Shown one piece after another: positions 23,775-31,852 of a stretch of 39,479 nucleotides of DNA; positions within the stretch are counted from its first letter, which is position 1, and each line of letters opens with the position of its first letter. The notes under the pieces are model-generated. The model ran no database searches, had not been told where the DNA came from, and saw only the letters and a list, made by a program, of their open reading frames with translations. Made by a program: the position numbers and the translations under genes. Origin of the DNA: a virus; the IMG/VR virus record IMGVR_UViG_3300021960_000194, positions 1-39,479 of that record. One strand, written 5' to 3'.

Positions 23775-24741
23775 GTGGTTTGAAGTCGGGAGAAACGTCA
23801 ATTCCAGAGTTGACTCCAAATGTTGGATAGGAGGTTAAATTACTTGTATTGTTATTTGCCCAGGAAACTGATGGGTTAGCAAGACCTATAGTATCTCCAT
23901 TAGCAGTAGTATTTGGATTTCCATAATTATTTACACCAGTTCCAAAATGATTTAGAATTACATATCTATCATACTGAAAAGTTACTGTTGTTTTTGTGAT
24001 AGTACTTCCTTCATAAGTTACTGGCAATGCCGTTAAGTTCGTAGGCATAGCATTGATAAACTTATAAGTTAACATTGAAGGAGTTCTTTCAACATTTCTG
24101 GTAGCGGGGTCTATGTAAATATCTCTTTCAAACTTGGTAATGGCTACATCTCTTTTATATGTTTTTGGATATCTAAATCTATAGAATTGTGAATCATCAA
24201 ACTGACCAACACCACCCCTAGGATTTCCAGGTACTTTACCTTGTGTGTTGTAAAGGGGATTGATAAAGTTCAACCACTCTTCAAATAGACGAATAATTCC
24301 ATATTCTGCATCCACATAGAAAGTCATGGTAATTTCTGGAAAGTCTCTCCTTACGGGAAATCTTTCAACAATTCCCTGTCTACTTCCCGTCTCTTCTGCC
24401 ATAGCCATGGATACACCAGGAAGAGCAGTTTCATTGCACATGAATTCATAACGAAGAGAATTCAAAGCAGATCTTCCACCATTGAATAAATTAGATCCCA
24501 ATACACCACAAGACACCAACCAAGAATTAATATCAGTATCTGCATCCTCATCTGATACAGTATCTCCCAAATATAAAGTTACTTTGAATTGACTTGTGAC
24601 TGATAATTCACCAAACAATTCACGAACACCAGGAAAACTTGAACGACCATCGTTCGTGTTTCTTGGTAGAGTCATCCTAGCGTAAATAGGATCTACTCTA
24701 TACTCGTTTGATGGGAAGTCCGGCCTAAATGGTTCAGCCAT
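23770..24741 (-). CDS. gp54: Baseplate-tail tube initiator gp54-like
   Basis: A 323-aa protein close in length to T4 gp54 (320 aa). It has the tail-tube-like pattern: YEFMCNETALPGVSMAMAE (like the VKMPENRLSYE region of gp54), then ITMTFYVDAEYGIIRLFEEW followed by NFINP (matching the MDSEACNYRAMQDWVNSVQDP region), and a C-terminal strand TVTFQYDRYVIL. gp54 sits on the baseplate and starts tail-tube polymerisation. It is the first gene of the minus-strand tail operon and is divergent from gp4, with 34 bases between start codons. Confidence 0.72.
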   Translation of the reverse strand: MAEPFRPDFPSNEYRVDPIYARMTLPRNTNDGRSSFPGVRELFGELSVTSQFKVTLYLGDTVSDEDADTDINSWLVSCGVLGSNLFNGGRSALNSLRYEFMCNETALPGVSMAMAEETGSRQGIVERFPVRRDFPEITMTFYVDAEYGIIRLFEEWLNFINPLYNTQGKVPGNPRGGVGQFDDSQFYRFRYPKTYKRDVAITKFERDIYIDPATRNVERTPSMLTYKFINAMPTNLTALPVTYEGSTITKTTVTFQYDRYVILNHFGTGVNNYGNPNTTANGDTIGLANPSVSWANNNTSNLTSYPTFGVNSGIDVSPDFKPL

Positions 24742-24742
24742 C

Positions 24743-24750
24743 TATAAATA
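24743..24750 (+). promoter_or_regulatory. T4-type late promoter (TATAAATA)
   Basis: A perfect TATAAATA on the plus strand, 25 bases before the gp4 ATG chosen here. It would drive gp4, the 175-aa gene, gp48 and gp53 when the phage late factors (gp33 and gp55 type) act. Confidence 0.75.
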
Positions 24751-24759
24751 TTTCTTAAG

Positions 24760-24767
24760 TATCTATA
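24760..24767 (-). promoter_or_regulatory. Candidate late promoter (TATAGATA), divergent
   Basis: TATAGATA on the minus strand, 18 bases before the gp54 ATG. It lies between the plus-strand late promoter and gp4, giving a compact divergent arrangement. Confidence 0.45.
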
Positions 24768-24775
24768 GTATGTAT

Positions 24776-25213
24776 ATGAGTTATAAGGGGAAATACAAAC
24801 CATCAAATCCAAAAAAATATAAAGGCGATCCAACTAACATCATATATCGTTCTCTCTGGGAGAGAAAATTCATGCGATATTGTGATTTGACTGAAAGTGT
24901 TGATCAATGGGCGTCAGAAGAATTTTGGATTCCATATCGTTCCCCTCTTGACAATAGAGTTCACAGATACTTTCCAGACTTCTTTATTAAATATAAAGAT
25001 AAAAATGGAAGTATACGAACAGTCATAGTAGAAATTAAACCAAAAAATCAAGTACAAATGCCCGAACAAAATCCAAAAAGACGAACAAAGTCATGGGCTT
25101 ATAAAGTTCAGACTTGGGTAGTAAATCAAGCAAAGTGGGAAGCAGCAAAAGAATTCTGTGCAGACCGTAACTATGAGTTCAGAATTATGACAGAAGAGGA
25201 TCTAGGAATATGA
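24776..25213 (+). CDS. gp4: Head completion protein gp4
   Basis: A 145-aa protein, close to T4 gp4 (150 aa). It shows the gp4 pattern YRSLWERKFMRYCD, then WIPYRSPLDNRVHRYFPDFF and VIVEIKPKNQV. The PDF...EIK series looks like a nuclease fold of the VSR/TnsA type, which is consistent with proposals that gp4 trims or handles DNA ends before the head is sealed. I prefer the ATG at 24776; another in-frame ATG is at 24770. It is the first gene of the plus-strand late operon and overlaps the next gene by 4 bases. Confidence 0.9.
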   Translation: MSYKGKYKPSNPKKYKGDPTNIIYRSLWERKFMRYCDLTESVDQWASEEFWIPYRSPLDNRVHRYFPDFFIKYKDKNGSIRTVIVEIKPKNQVQMPEQNPKRRTKSWAYKVQTWVVNQAKWEAAKEFCADRNYEFRIMTEEDLGI

Positions 25214-25737
25214 GTTTCGATGGTATATTCCAACCTGGAGAAGGTTTCGGATACGATCTGGTCAAAAAACTTAAAGGAAAAAATGTAAAAAGTGATACCT
25301 ACACTGGAGAGCTTAGACAGTATCTTGGTGAACTTGAACAATTTGACGTTAACGAAATTGATACTGGTGGTATAGAAGTTGGTAGATTATATTTCTTCAT
25401 TTATGGAGCACAAACTCCTGGACTTAAATTTTATGATACTCAACCATTAGCATATATTACTGAAGTGAATTACAACGCAGGGTATTTCATCGGAACAAAC
25501 CTACACTATCTTAATAGAAAAGTAAGGGAGGGTGTTGCGAAAAGCCTGATAAATAATCACAGTACCGTGGGTGTACCTCGAAATACTATACATCGTTATT
25601 TCTTTTCTGGAGTTAGTGGGGGATTTTTGAGAGTTCCAGAAAAAGATTGGCCGTCTGTTGCATTATTGCCCACTGAGAAATTTGTTGATGATAGAGGACA
25701 ACCTTTCCCCAATCATAGAGCTTGGAGCAAACCCTAA
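25210..25737 (+). CDS. Conserved T4-like structural protein, function unknown
   Basis: A 175-aa protein between gp4 and gp48. The recognisable core is VGRLYFFIYGAQTPGLKFYD, then PLAYITEVN and YFIGTNLHYL, a motif set seen in many T4-like phages near tail and head-completion genes, where a short beta-barrel presents F-x-Y and NLHYL. No catalytic residues are evident. It may be a minor baseplate or neck component. It overlaps gp4 by 4 bases and ends immediately before the GTG of gp48. Confidence 0.72.
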   Translation: MSFDGIFQPGEGFGYDLVKKLKGKNVKSDTYTGELRQYLGELEQFDVNEIDTGGIEVGRLYFFIYGAQTPGLKFYDTQPLAYITEVNYNAGYFIGTNLHYLNRKVREGVAKSLINNHSTVGVPRNTIHRYFFSGVSGGFLRVPEKDWPSVALLPTEKFVDDRGQPFPNHRAWSKP

Positions 25738-27219
25738 GTGGCATTTACAACAGTCAATAAAGGATTCACTCAGAAAAATGGCGTAACGTATGATTTACAA
25801 TACAATACGCAGACTGGTGATGTCCAGATTATCCAACAAAATGCGCCACCAGGAACTAAGCCAATATACCAAGATGGAAAATGGCTTTCTACCCCTGCTG
25901 CATCTTCTTTTAATGCAACAGAACAAACCCAAATTCATTCACAAGCAATAGTATCAATTCAATCCGCATATAATGCTATTGGTGGGAAAAACTCTGGAGC
26001 AAATATACCTCAATGGGCTTCTAAAAACTTTACGAATGGTCAACCTGGTCAAACTTCTGTAACCCCAAATTCAGCAGCTTCTGGAACTCAAGGTTCAACT
26101 TCTAATGGGGGGTCTGGTAATATATTCTCATCCATTTTAAATCCTGGACAAACTTTATCAAATATTGCGGTTAATGGGGGTCAGTTTGGAGTTGGTAATG
26201 AAGAACAATTGTTTGGTGGAACAACAAACATGAAATATCCTGATGACTTGATGACAAGTCTACAGGATCACTTCGTTATCTCGATGTTTTCATACAAACC
26301 CTCATCACAAGCGCAGTTGTTTAAGGGTGGTACTCAAGGTGCTCTTTCAATTCTTAAATCTGGACTTCAAAATTCAGGCAATCTAGAAAAAAGAATCGGA
26401 ACAGTTTATCTACCGATGCCTCAAAGTGTTTCTGATAGTAACAATGTCAGTTGGGGTGGCGAAAATATGGGCAACATAGCGGCAGCAGTGGCAGCAGATA
26501 CTATGGGAAATGTTGGCAAAAAGGGTATGCAAGCCCTCGCTGGAGCAATGGTTGGCGGTGTTCTTGGTACAGGAATGAAAGCGACGGCATCAAAATTCAT
26601 GCAAGGTGCAAACCTAATTGGTTTACTTAATAATGGAGCTCAAAATAACGATTCTCTAAAGACATTAGTAACATCAGATGTAACTTCAAAATTAGTAAAA
26701 GCTCAAGGATTCGCAGTTGAATCCGAGTCAATTCTTGCAAGAGGTGCAGGTATTGTTCCAAACTCAAACCTGGAGTTATTATTCAATTCACCGACTTTGA
26801 GATCCTTTACATTTACTTATAGACTTTCTCCAAGAAGTGAAGAAGAAGCAAAGACAGTCAGAAGAATCATTAGATTCTTTAAACAAGGTATGGCAGTCAA
26901 AAAACTCAGTGGTAAATCTGGTCAAGCCTCATTCTTCTTAGGCACTCCAAACGTGTTTAAGTTGGAATATCGGAATGGAACAAGACAAATTGATGGTGTG
27001 AATAAATTTAAATCCTGTGCATTGACTTCCTTTAGTTGTAATTTTACACCAGAAGGTGTGTGGGCTGCATATGAAGCAGGACAACCAATTTCTACGGTGA
27101 TTTCAATGAAATTTGATGAACTCGAACCAATCTTCGATACAGATTATCAAGAAAATAACATCTTTGCTGGTTTAGGAGAAAGTCTATCTTCCGTAAATTC
27201 AAATTCAGTGGGGTATTAA
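25738..27219 (+). CDS. gp48: Baseplate tail-tube cap protein gp48
   Basis: A 493-aa protein, longer than T4 gp48 (364 aa) owing to an N-terminal addition of about 150 low-complexity residues. The conserved part has IGTVYLPMPQSVSD, an Ala/Gly helical stretch, then NLELLFNSPTLRSFTFTYRL and IIRFFKQGMA, ending with FKSCALTSFSCNFTPEG. gp48 caps the baseplate hub and begins the tail tube with gp54. It starts with GTG immediately after the previous stop, suggesting coupled translation. Confidence 0.85.
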   Translation: MAFTTVNKGFTQKNGVTYDLQYNTQTGDVQIIQQNAPPGTKPIYQDGKWLSTPAASSFNATEQTQIHSQAIVSIQSAYNAIGGKNSGANIPQWASKNFTNGQPGQTSVTPNSAASGTQGSTSNGGSGNIFSSILNPGQTLSNIAVNGGQFGVGNEEQLFGGTTNMKYPDDLMTSLQDHFVISMFSYKPSSQAQLFKGGTQGALSILKSGLQNSGNLEKRIGTVYLPMPQSVSDSNNVSWGGENMGNIAAAVAADTMGNVGKKGMQALAGAMVGGVLGTGMKATASKFMQGANLIGLLNNGAQNNDSLKTLVTSDVTSKLVKAQGFAVESESILARGAGIVPNSNLELLFNSPTLRSFTFTYRLSPRSEEEAKTVRRIIRFFKQGMAVKKLSGKSGQASFFLGTPNVFKLEYRNGTRQIDGVNKFKSCALTSFSCNFTPEGVWAAYEAGQPISTVISMKFDELEPIFDTDYQENNIFAGLGESLSSVNSNSVGY

Positions 27220-27222
27220 GAA

Positions 27223-29556
27223 ATGGGATATTTTAACGAACTTCCAAATCTACAAGTACTAAACAGGACAAAAAATCAAATCTCTAATGATGAAACATTA
27301 GAAATCAAAAACATCTTTAAAAGAGCAAAACTCAGAGAAGATATTGGTTCTGTTGCAACTGCTTTTGAATATTACATGATTACTGAAGATGAAAGACCGG
27401 ATCAAGTTGCAGAGAAAATTTATGGTGATCCAGAATTAGACTGGGTAATCTTAACTACTAATAATATTACAAATATACAAGATGAGTGGCCATTGAATGT
27501 GGATTCTTTCAACAAATACATGTTGGACAAGTATGGATCTGAAGAAGCATATACAAATATTCACCATTACGAAACAATCTCTCTAAAAGATAGTTTTGGC
27601 AGAGAAGTTTTTCCAGGCGGACTCATTGTTGATGAGGCATTCTACAATTCACCAGAGTATAGAACAGTTACAGACCCTCCATTGGGAGTAATTTTTCCTT
27701 CAATTTATATTCCAGGAACTCAGGCAGTTTTAACTCCAGTAGTTTCTGGAATTGCAAATTCAATTACAAATGTTCAGATTGTAACAGGTGGATTGGGTTA
27801 CCAAAAAGTACCCACAGTCAATATAACACCACCACCAGTCACAGCGAATGCTTCAGCATCCGCAGAAATAACAGATTTCAGAGTTTCTGGAATTACAACT
27901 TTAAATGGTGGCCAAGGTTTTAACTTCGCACCAGCAGTAATCTTCTCCGATCCTATTGAATCTGTACAAGCAACAGCAAGTTGTGAACTGGGTGAAGGGA
28001 TTGAAATTGATCAAGTAACCACAGCATCAATTAGTGAAGGCGGAATAGGATATGGATTAACTGCACCAACAGTAACTTTTGGTTATTCTCCTAGAGTTGT
28101 TTATGGTGTTTATAATAACCAATCAAGTAACTCAGTGGGAAATGATGTAGAGGGATTTTATTTCAGAGAAGATGGAACAAAACTTTATACAGCAAGTTTT
28201 ACTGGATCAGATCAAATTAAACAATATGATCTAAGTGAGGGTTGGAAAGTATCCACGACATCACTTACTTATGAATTGGATGTAAGTAGTGATTTTGGTT
28301 TTACAACAGGTGTGGAATTCAAACCAGATGGAACACTAATGTATGTTACCGGTGGTACTGGAAGTAACTACAAGATTGTTACCTATGAGTTAGGCACTGC
28401 ATGGGATCTTTCTACTGCATCTGCAACGAATTCAATTACTCTGGCTTCCCCTGGTGGAATTAGATTTAAGTCTGATGGAACGTCCATGTTTGTGTTGGAT
28501 TTTACCAATCCAGACACTATTAAAGAGTATTCTCTGTCGTCTGCGTGGGATATTACTTCAAGAAGTGGATCTACAATTCGCACAGTTGTTCTTGCAAATC
28601 CATCTGGGGACAATGGTATTTTGGGATTTAGTTTTAACTCTGATGGAACAAAAATATTTGCCACAAGTGAAGGTACATCAAGTATCTATGAATATGACAT
28701 GGATACTTGGGAGATTGATACAGCAGTCTTTACATATTCTTTCTATGTTGGTGACAGAGTTCAAGCTCCCTCTGACATATTCATCAAACCAGATAGAGAA
28801 AAATTTGTAACAGCAGGTGGTACTAGTGATAAACTTTTTGAATATAACATTACTTCTACCGCAAAAGGAATCACAGAAGTTACAAACGGATCTTTAAGTA
28901 ATATTGTTATAACCAACCCAGGAGTAGGATATACAGAAGCTCCAACAGTGACAATTGGAAGTCCATATCCCAGAGAAACTGCAACTGGGACAGCAAACAT
29001 AACGTCCGGTGTGGTAACATCAATTACAATCACAAACTCTGGATTTGGTTATACAGTAGCTCCAACTATAACTATCGCAGATGCTCCGATATCTAGAAAT
29101 GCAATTATAGCTGTTGAACTATCAAATACTGGTATATCAACATTTACTATATTTGATGGTGGTTCAAATTACGTCAACAGTCCAGTAATCAGATTAGATG
29201 CTCCTGATGAAATATTAAATGTTGACATTGATGATGAATATTTGCAAGATACAAGAACTTGGAAGTGGAATGGAACTGTTTGGCAAGAAAAAATTACAGA
29301 AGAATTTCAATATTTTGATCCAACTCAAAGTCAAGTTCTTAGAGTTCCTGGAACAACTTTGTCAAAACCAGTTACAAATTTTGAATATGAATCGAATTTA
29401 AATGATTTAAAGAGAAGAATTTACATCCTACAACCATCATACTTATCTACGATAATAACCGATCTTAGAAACATTATGACCTATGATGATGAAGATCCTA
29501 ATTACCTCAATGATAAACTGAAGAAGACGTATAACGAGAAGATTATGGGCATATAA
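27223..29556 (+). CDS. gp53: Baseplate wedge protein gp53 with inserted beta-propeller and Gly-Tyr repeats
   Basis: A 777-aa protein, about four times T4 gp53 (196 aa). The N-terminus holds the gp53 signature: QVAEKIYGDPELDWVILTTN at 61-80 (compare ELANAIYGNPQLYWVLL in T4). Residues 185-290 and 560-660 carry Gly-Tyr beta repeats (GGLGYQKVPTVNI, NPGVGYTEAPTVTI). Residues about 311-545 hold five repeats of F-x-x-DGT...Y...I-x-x-Y-x-L...W-D (starting near 312, 364, 413, 469 and 519), which looks like a beta-propeller. The last 110 residues return to a gp53-like helical end (NLNDLKRRIYIL). gp53 joins wedge to hub in T4; the insert may project outward as a binding domain. Confidence 0.85.
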   Translation: MGYFNELPNLQVLNRTKNQISNDETLEIKNIFKRAKLREDIGSVATAFEYYMITEDERPDQVAEKIYGDPELDWVILTTNNITNIQDEWPLNVDSFNKYMLDKYGSEEAYTNIHHYETISLKDSFGREVFPGGLIVDEAFYNSPEYRTVTDPPLGVIFPSIYIPGTQAVLTPVVSGIANSITNVQIVTGGLGYQKVPTVNITPPPVTANASASAEITDFRVSGITTLNGGQGFNFAPAVIFSDPIESVQATASCELGEGIEIDQVTTASISEGGIGYGLTAPTVTFGYSPRVVYGVYNNQSSNSVGNDVEGFYFREDGTKLYTASFTGSDQIKQYDLSEGWKVSTTSLTYELDVSSDFGFTTGVEFKPDGTLMYVTGGTGSNYKIVTYELGTAWDLSTASATNSITLASPGGIRFKSDGTSMFVLDFTNPDTIKEYSLSSAWDITSRSGSTIRTVVLANPSGDNGILGFSFNSDGTKIFATSEGTSSIYEYDMDTWEIDTAVFTYSFYVGDRVQAPSDIFIKPDREKFVTAGGTSDKLFEYNITSTAKGITEVTNGSLSNIVITNPGVGYTEAPTVTIGSPYPRETATGTANITSGVVTSITITNSGFGYTVAPTITIADAPISRNAIIAVELSNTGISTFTIFDGGSNYVNSPVIRLDAPDEILNVDIDDEYLQDTRTWKWNGTVWQEKITEEFQYFDPTQSQVLRVPGTTLSKPVTNFEYESNLNDLKRRIYILQPSYLSTIITDLRNIMTYDDEDPNYLNDKLKKTYNEKIMGI

Positions 29557-29579
29557 AAAAGGGGATCCCTAAGATCCCC
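29555..29579 (-). terminator. Rho-independent terminator between convergent operons
   Basis: A perfect 7-bp stem GGGGATC/GATCCCC with a 5-base loop. On the minus strand it is followed by TTTTTT, so it ends the gp32 transcript. The plus strand side has only GAAAAGTTT, so termination there would be weaker. Confidence 0.8.
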
Positions 29580-29646
29580 CGAAAAGTTTAATATATGCGG
29601 CAATAACTAAGAGAGTTAAACAAAATCTCTCGTATGTCCACTTCAT
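29569..29646 (-). CDS. 25-codon membrane peptide after gp32
   Basis: An ATG 3 bases after the gp32 stop opens a 25-codon frame. Its centre (RFCLTLLVIAAYIKLF) is a single hydrophobic helix flanked by Lys and Arg, as expected of a small membrane peptide. The frame ends inside the terminator. Close spacing to gp32 suggests translation by reinitiation. Function unknown; a phage-encoded small membrane protein is possible, but the frame could be fortuitous. Confidence 0.5.
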   Translation of the reverse strand: MKWTYERFCLTLLVIAAYIKLFGGS

Positions 29647-29649
29647 CAA

Positions 29650-30579
29650 TCAACTCTCAGCGAGTCGTTGGAAGTAACTCAGGGCATCATCTGCATCTTC
29701 ATCATCTTCCTCAACACGAGCAGCAGGCTTAGAGATCTCGAAGGAAGGAACAGAACGCTTCGGAGAGGGTTCCCCACGACGTTCGGCTTCCCACTCTTCC
29801 TCTTCTGCGACTACTTCTGGATCCTGAGTCTTAGGCGTGCCACGGACTCCCAGAACGTAGTCTAGGCGCTTCTTCAGATCTTCATAGGACTTGAAGTTCT
29901 TAGCATCACTGAACTCATTGAGATCGTTCAGGTTGTTATAGATCTTCTCCAGTTTATCATCATCATCCATCAGAGGTTCGACACGATCGAACTCAGACTT
30001 GTCATAGTTCCAGTAACCTTCAACCTTACGAATCTTCAGTTTGAAGTTAGCACCAGCCCAGAAGTCAAAGGGGTTGATGGCTTCTTCATCTGCAAACTGA
30101 GGTTGCATCGCTTCGGTGATCTTATCAAAGATCTTCTTACCGAACTTGTACAGGAACACACGACCCTCGTTCTCGGGGTGTGCAGGGTCAGCAACAACGT
30201 AGATGTTTGCGTAGTAAGACAGTTTACGTTTCTGTTTACGAGCAGTCTCCTTATCACGATCAGAACCACTGTTCCACAGAACACGATTGTGTTCGGACAC
30301 AGGATCCTTCTGACCCATCGTGGTCAGGGAGTTCTCGATATACCAACCACCAGGGCCTTGGAACGCATGGCTCCAGACTTGTGCCCAGGGAAGTTCACAT
30401 CCCTCAGGTGCAGGAAGGAATCGGATCACTGCATAACCGTTACCAGCCTTATCGACTTCGGGTTTCCAGAAGCGGTCATCAGCACCACCTTCTCCACTAT
30501 TCAGTTTTTCTACTTTCTTGATCAGTTTATCAGTCAACGAACCAGCACGGGACTGTTTCTTGAGATCAGCAAAAGACAT
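29650..30579 (-). CDS. gp32: Single-stranded DNA-binding protein gp32
   Basis: A 309-aa T4 gp32 homologue that coats single-stranded DNA in replication and recombination and organises the replisome. The N-terminus has MSFADLKKQSR, the core KLSYYANIYVVADPAHPENE and VFLYKFGKKIFDKI, and the C-terminus is an acidic tail for protein contacts (EEDDEDADDAL). At residues 92-98 the sequence is DPVSEHN, where T4 has CPVC of its zinc site, so zinc binding is probably lost. It is visibly more G/C-rich than the late genes. It has its own sigma70-type promoter and a GGAG Shine-Dalgarno 9 bases before the ATG. Confidence 0.93.
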   Translation of the reverse strand: MSFADLKKQSRAGSLTDKLIKKVEKLNSGEGGADDRFWKPEVDKAGNGYAVIRFLPAPEGCELPWAQVWSHAFQGPGGWYIENSLTTMGQKDPVSEHNRVLWNSGSDRDKETARKQKRKLSYYANIYVVADPAHPENEGRVFLYKFGKKIFDKITEAMQPQFADEEAINPFDFWAGANFKLKIRKVEGYWNYDKSEFDRVEPLMDDDDKLEKIYNNLNDLNEFSDAKNFKSYEDLKKRLDYVLGVRGTPKTQDPEVVAEEEEWEAERRGEPSPKRSVPSFEISKPAARVEEDDEDADDALSYFQRLAES

Positions 30580-30626
30580 GTTTGTATTCTCCGTATTTGT
30601 TGGGATTTGGCCTTTGGGACGACTTT

Positions 30627-30655
30627 ATCTTACAAGGTGCAAGAAGGGATGTCAA
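30627..30655 (-). promoter_or_regulatory. Sigma70-type promoter for gp32
   Basis: On the minus strand a consensus TTGACA (30650-30655) and TAAGAT (30627-30632) are separated by exactly 17 bases, 48 bases before the gp32 ATG. It is right after the stop of the upstream gene, allowing strong separate expression of gp32. Confidence 0.75.
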
Positions 30656-30658
30656 GCC

Positions 30659-30928
30659 CTAGTCTCGTGGCATTTCCTCTGGATTTGCCAGTTCCATCTC
30701 GAATAAAAGTGGATGGCACTCTTCGTCAATCAAATAGTTTGACCAACGATACATGTCATCCGTTGTATAAGACTCGTTATTATACGCCTCGCACTGAACA
30801 TATGGATCATCTTGCATTACTAGAGGAATATCATCAAAAGTAAATGGTATTCCATTTATAAAAAACATATCTACAATTTCACCATTGTGGTAACAATAAG
30901 AAGAAGTGATCTTGTAGTGTGATGTCAT
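30659..30928 (-). CDS. Hypothetical protein
   Basis: An 89-aa acidic protein starting at ATG 30928 (a TTG three codons upstream is less likely). N-terminal beta-like section (SHYKITSSYCYHNGEIV, IPFTFDDIPLV) and an acidic C-terminus rich in Glu and Asp. No known motif. It begins 1 base after the DUF1825 stop (TAA-A-ATG) and ends just before the gp32 promoter, in the replication gene cluster. Confidence 0.65.
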   Translation of the reverse strand: MTSHYKITSSYCYHNGEIVDMFFINGIPFTFDDIPLVMQDDPYVQCEAYNNESYTTDDMYRWSNYLIDEECHPLLFEMELANPEEMPRD

Positions 30929-30929
30929 T

Positions 30930-31262
30930 TTACTCAATCTCTGCGATTTTATCTAAACGATCTAAGGTGTTCTCCATTTCGGAGAATAGTTCATTAATGT
31001 TGTTGCCTTCAAATCCAAGGAACTCTGCAGCATCTTGGATTCTTTGTTTCATTTCTAATGCTTCTGGATCATCTGATAGAGAAACTCGGAAATACAAGTT
31101 CTTTTGTTTCTCAAGAAAAGTTCTCATCAATTCAACATGTTCTTTTTTCTGCTCCTTGTCCATCATAGGAGCTTTAAAAGTTTCTTCTATGATTTGTTGT
31201 TGCAGTTGTTCCATCTCTTTGATGGCTTCTCTTACGATCTCGGATTGAAAAAATCCACTCAC
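30930..31262 (-). CDS. DUF1825-family protein
   Basis: A 110-aa helical protein resembling DUF1825, a family found mainly in cyanobacteria: GFFQSEIVREAIKEMEQLQQ at the start (hosts have GFFDSEIV...), then EHVELMRTFLEKQKNLYFR and the end INELFSEMENTLDRLDKIA. Its role is unknown in hosts and phage. Presence between gp59 and gp32 suggests a link to replication or late transcription, or mimicry of a host partner. It overlaps gp59 by 4 bases (ATGA). Confidence 0.78.
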   Translation of the reverse strand: MSGFFQSEIVREAIKEMEQLQQQIIEETFKAPMMDKEQKKEHVELMRTFLEKQKNLYFRVSLSDDPEALEMKQRIQDAAEFLGFEGNNINELFSEMENTLDRLDKIAEIE

Positions 31263-31849
31263 AATACGATCTCCTTTAGTGTCTGAGTATACTTTTCTTT
31301 ATCAATATTTAGGAAGGATTTGTATTTTTTGATGCGTAAACTGACGGATTCCCACACTGGATCTAAGAGTTTCTTATCAAAGTTCTTTGAAAACATTAGG
31401 ATCATATCCATTATAACAAAGGTTTCTATGGATATACCTTTTTGTAAATATTTTTTAAGGATTTCTGGGTGCGATGAACCCTTAACTGCAAATAGATCTT
31501 CAAAAGTATCTTTATGCACAAAGACTTCAGCTTCAGTCTTGAACATATAGTAGAGACTTTGGGATCTCTTTAACCAGTTCTGATAATTCTGTTCACCTGA
31601 CTCAATAATTTCACCGATCCATAGTTTAGAGGGATCATCACATTCTACAAAATTTGCCAGGAAGTATTGTTTAATCTCGTCATCAGATTTCTGACGAGAC
31701 ATTCGTTCGAAGAAGTAACGATCTTTCCTCTTGTTGAACGATTCTTTTGAAGCTCTAGACTTCCCGCAATATTGAAAGTAGTCGTAATTTGGTTTAGTGA
31801 AATGATTCTTGAATGCCAGGTACGTTTTGTATACCTCTATTGGCGTCAT
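31259..31849 (-). CDS. gp59: Helicase loader gp59
   Basis: A 196-aa T4 gp59 homologue (217 aa in T4), which loads the gp41 replicative helicase on gp32-coated forks. Signature pieces: YDYFQYCGKSRASKESFNKR, KDRYFFERMS (T4 KDKYFFQKLS), ISIETFVIMDMIL (T4 ISFETFILLDSFL) and LRIKKYKSFLNID (T4 IKLKAYRKILNID). Order gp59 then gp33 upstream and gp32 downstream repeats the T4 59-33-32 cluster. It overlaps the DUF1825 gene by 4 bases. Confidence 0.9.
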   Translation of the reverse strand: MTPIEVYKTYLAFKNHFTKPNYDYFQYCGKSRASKESFNKRKDRYFFERMSRQKSDDEIKQYFLANFVECDDPSKLWIGEIIESGEQNYQNWLKRSQSLYYMFKTEAEVFVHKDTFEDLFAVKGSSHPEILKKYLQKGISIETFVIMDMILMFSKNFDKKLLDPVWESVSLRIKKYKSFLNIDKEKYTQTLKEIVL

Positions 31850-31852
31850 AAA

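Noticed and set aside
29555-29579. Plus-strand terminator for gp53
   Set aside because: The stem is symmetric, but the plus side lacks a T-tract; it is scored only as a minus-strand terminator.
30103-30843. Long plus-strand reading frame (246 codons) across the gp32 gene
   Set aside because: It is antisense to gp32, a certain gene with strong promoter and motifs. Its product has no recognisable pattern and arises from the G/C-rich codon use of gp32.
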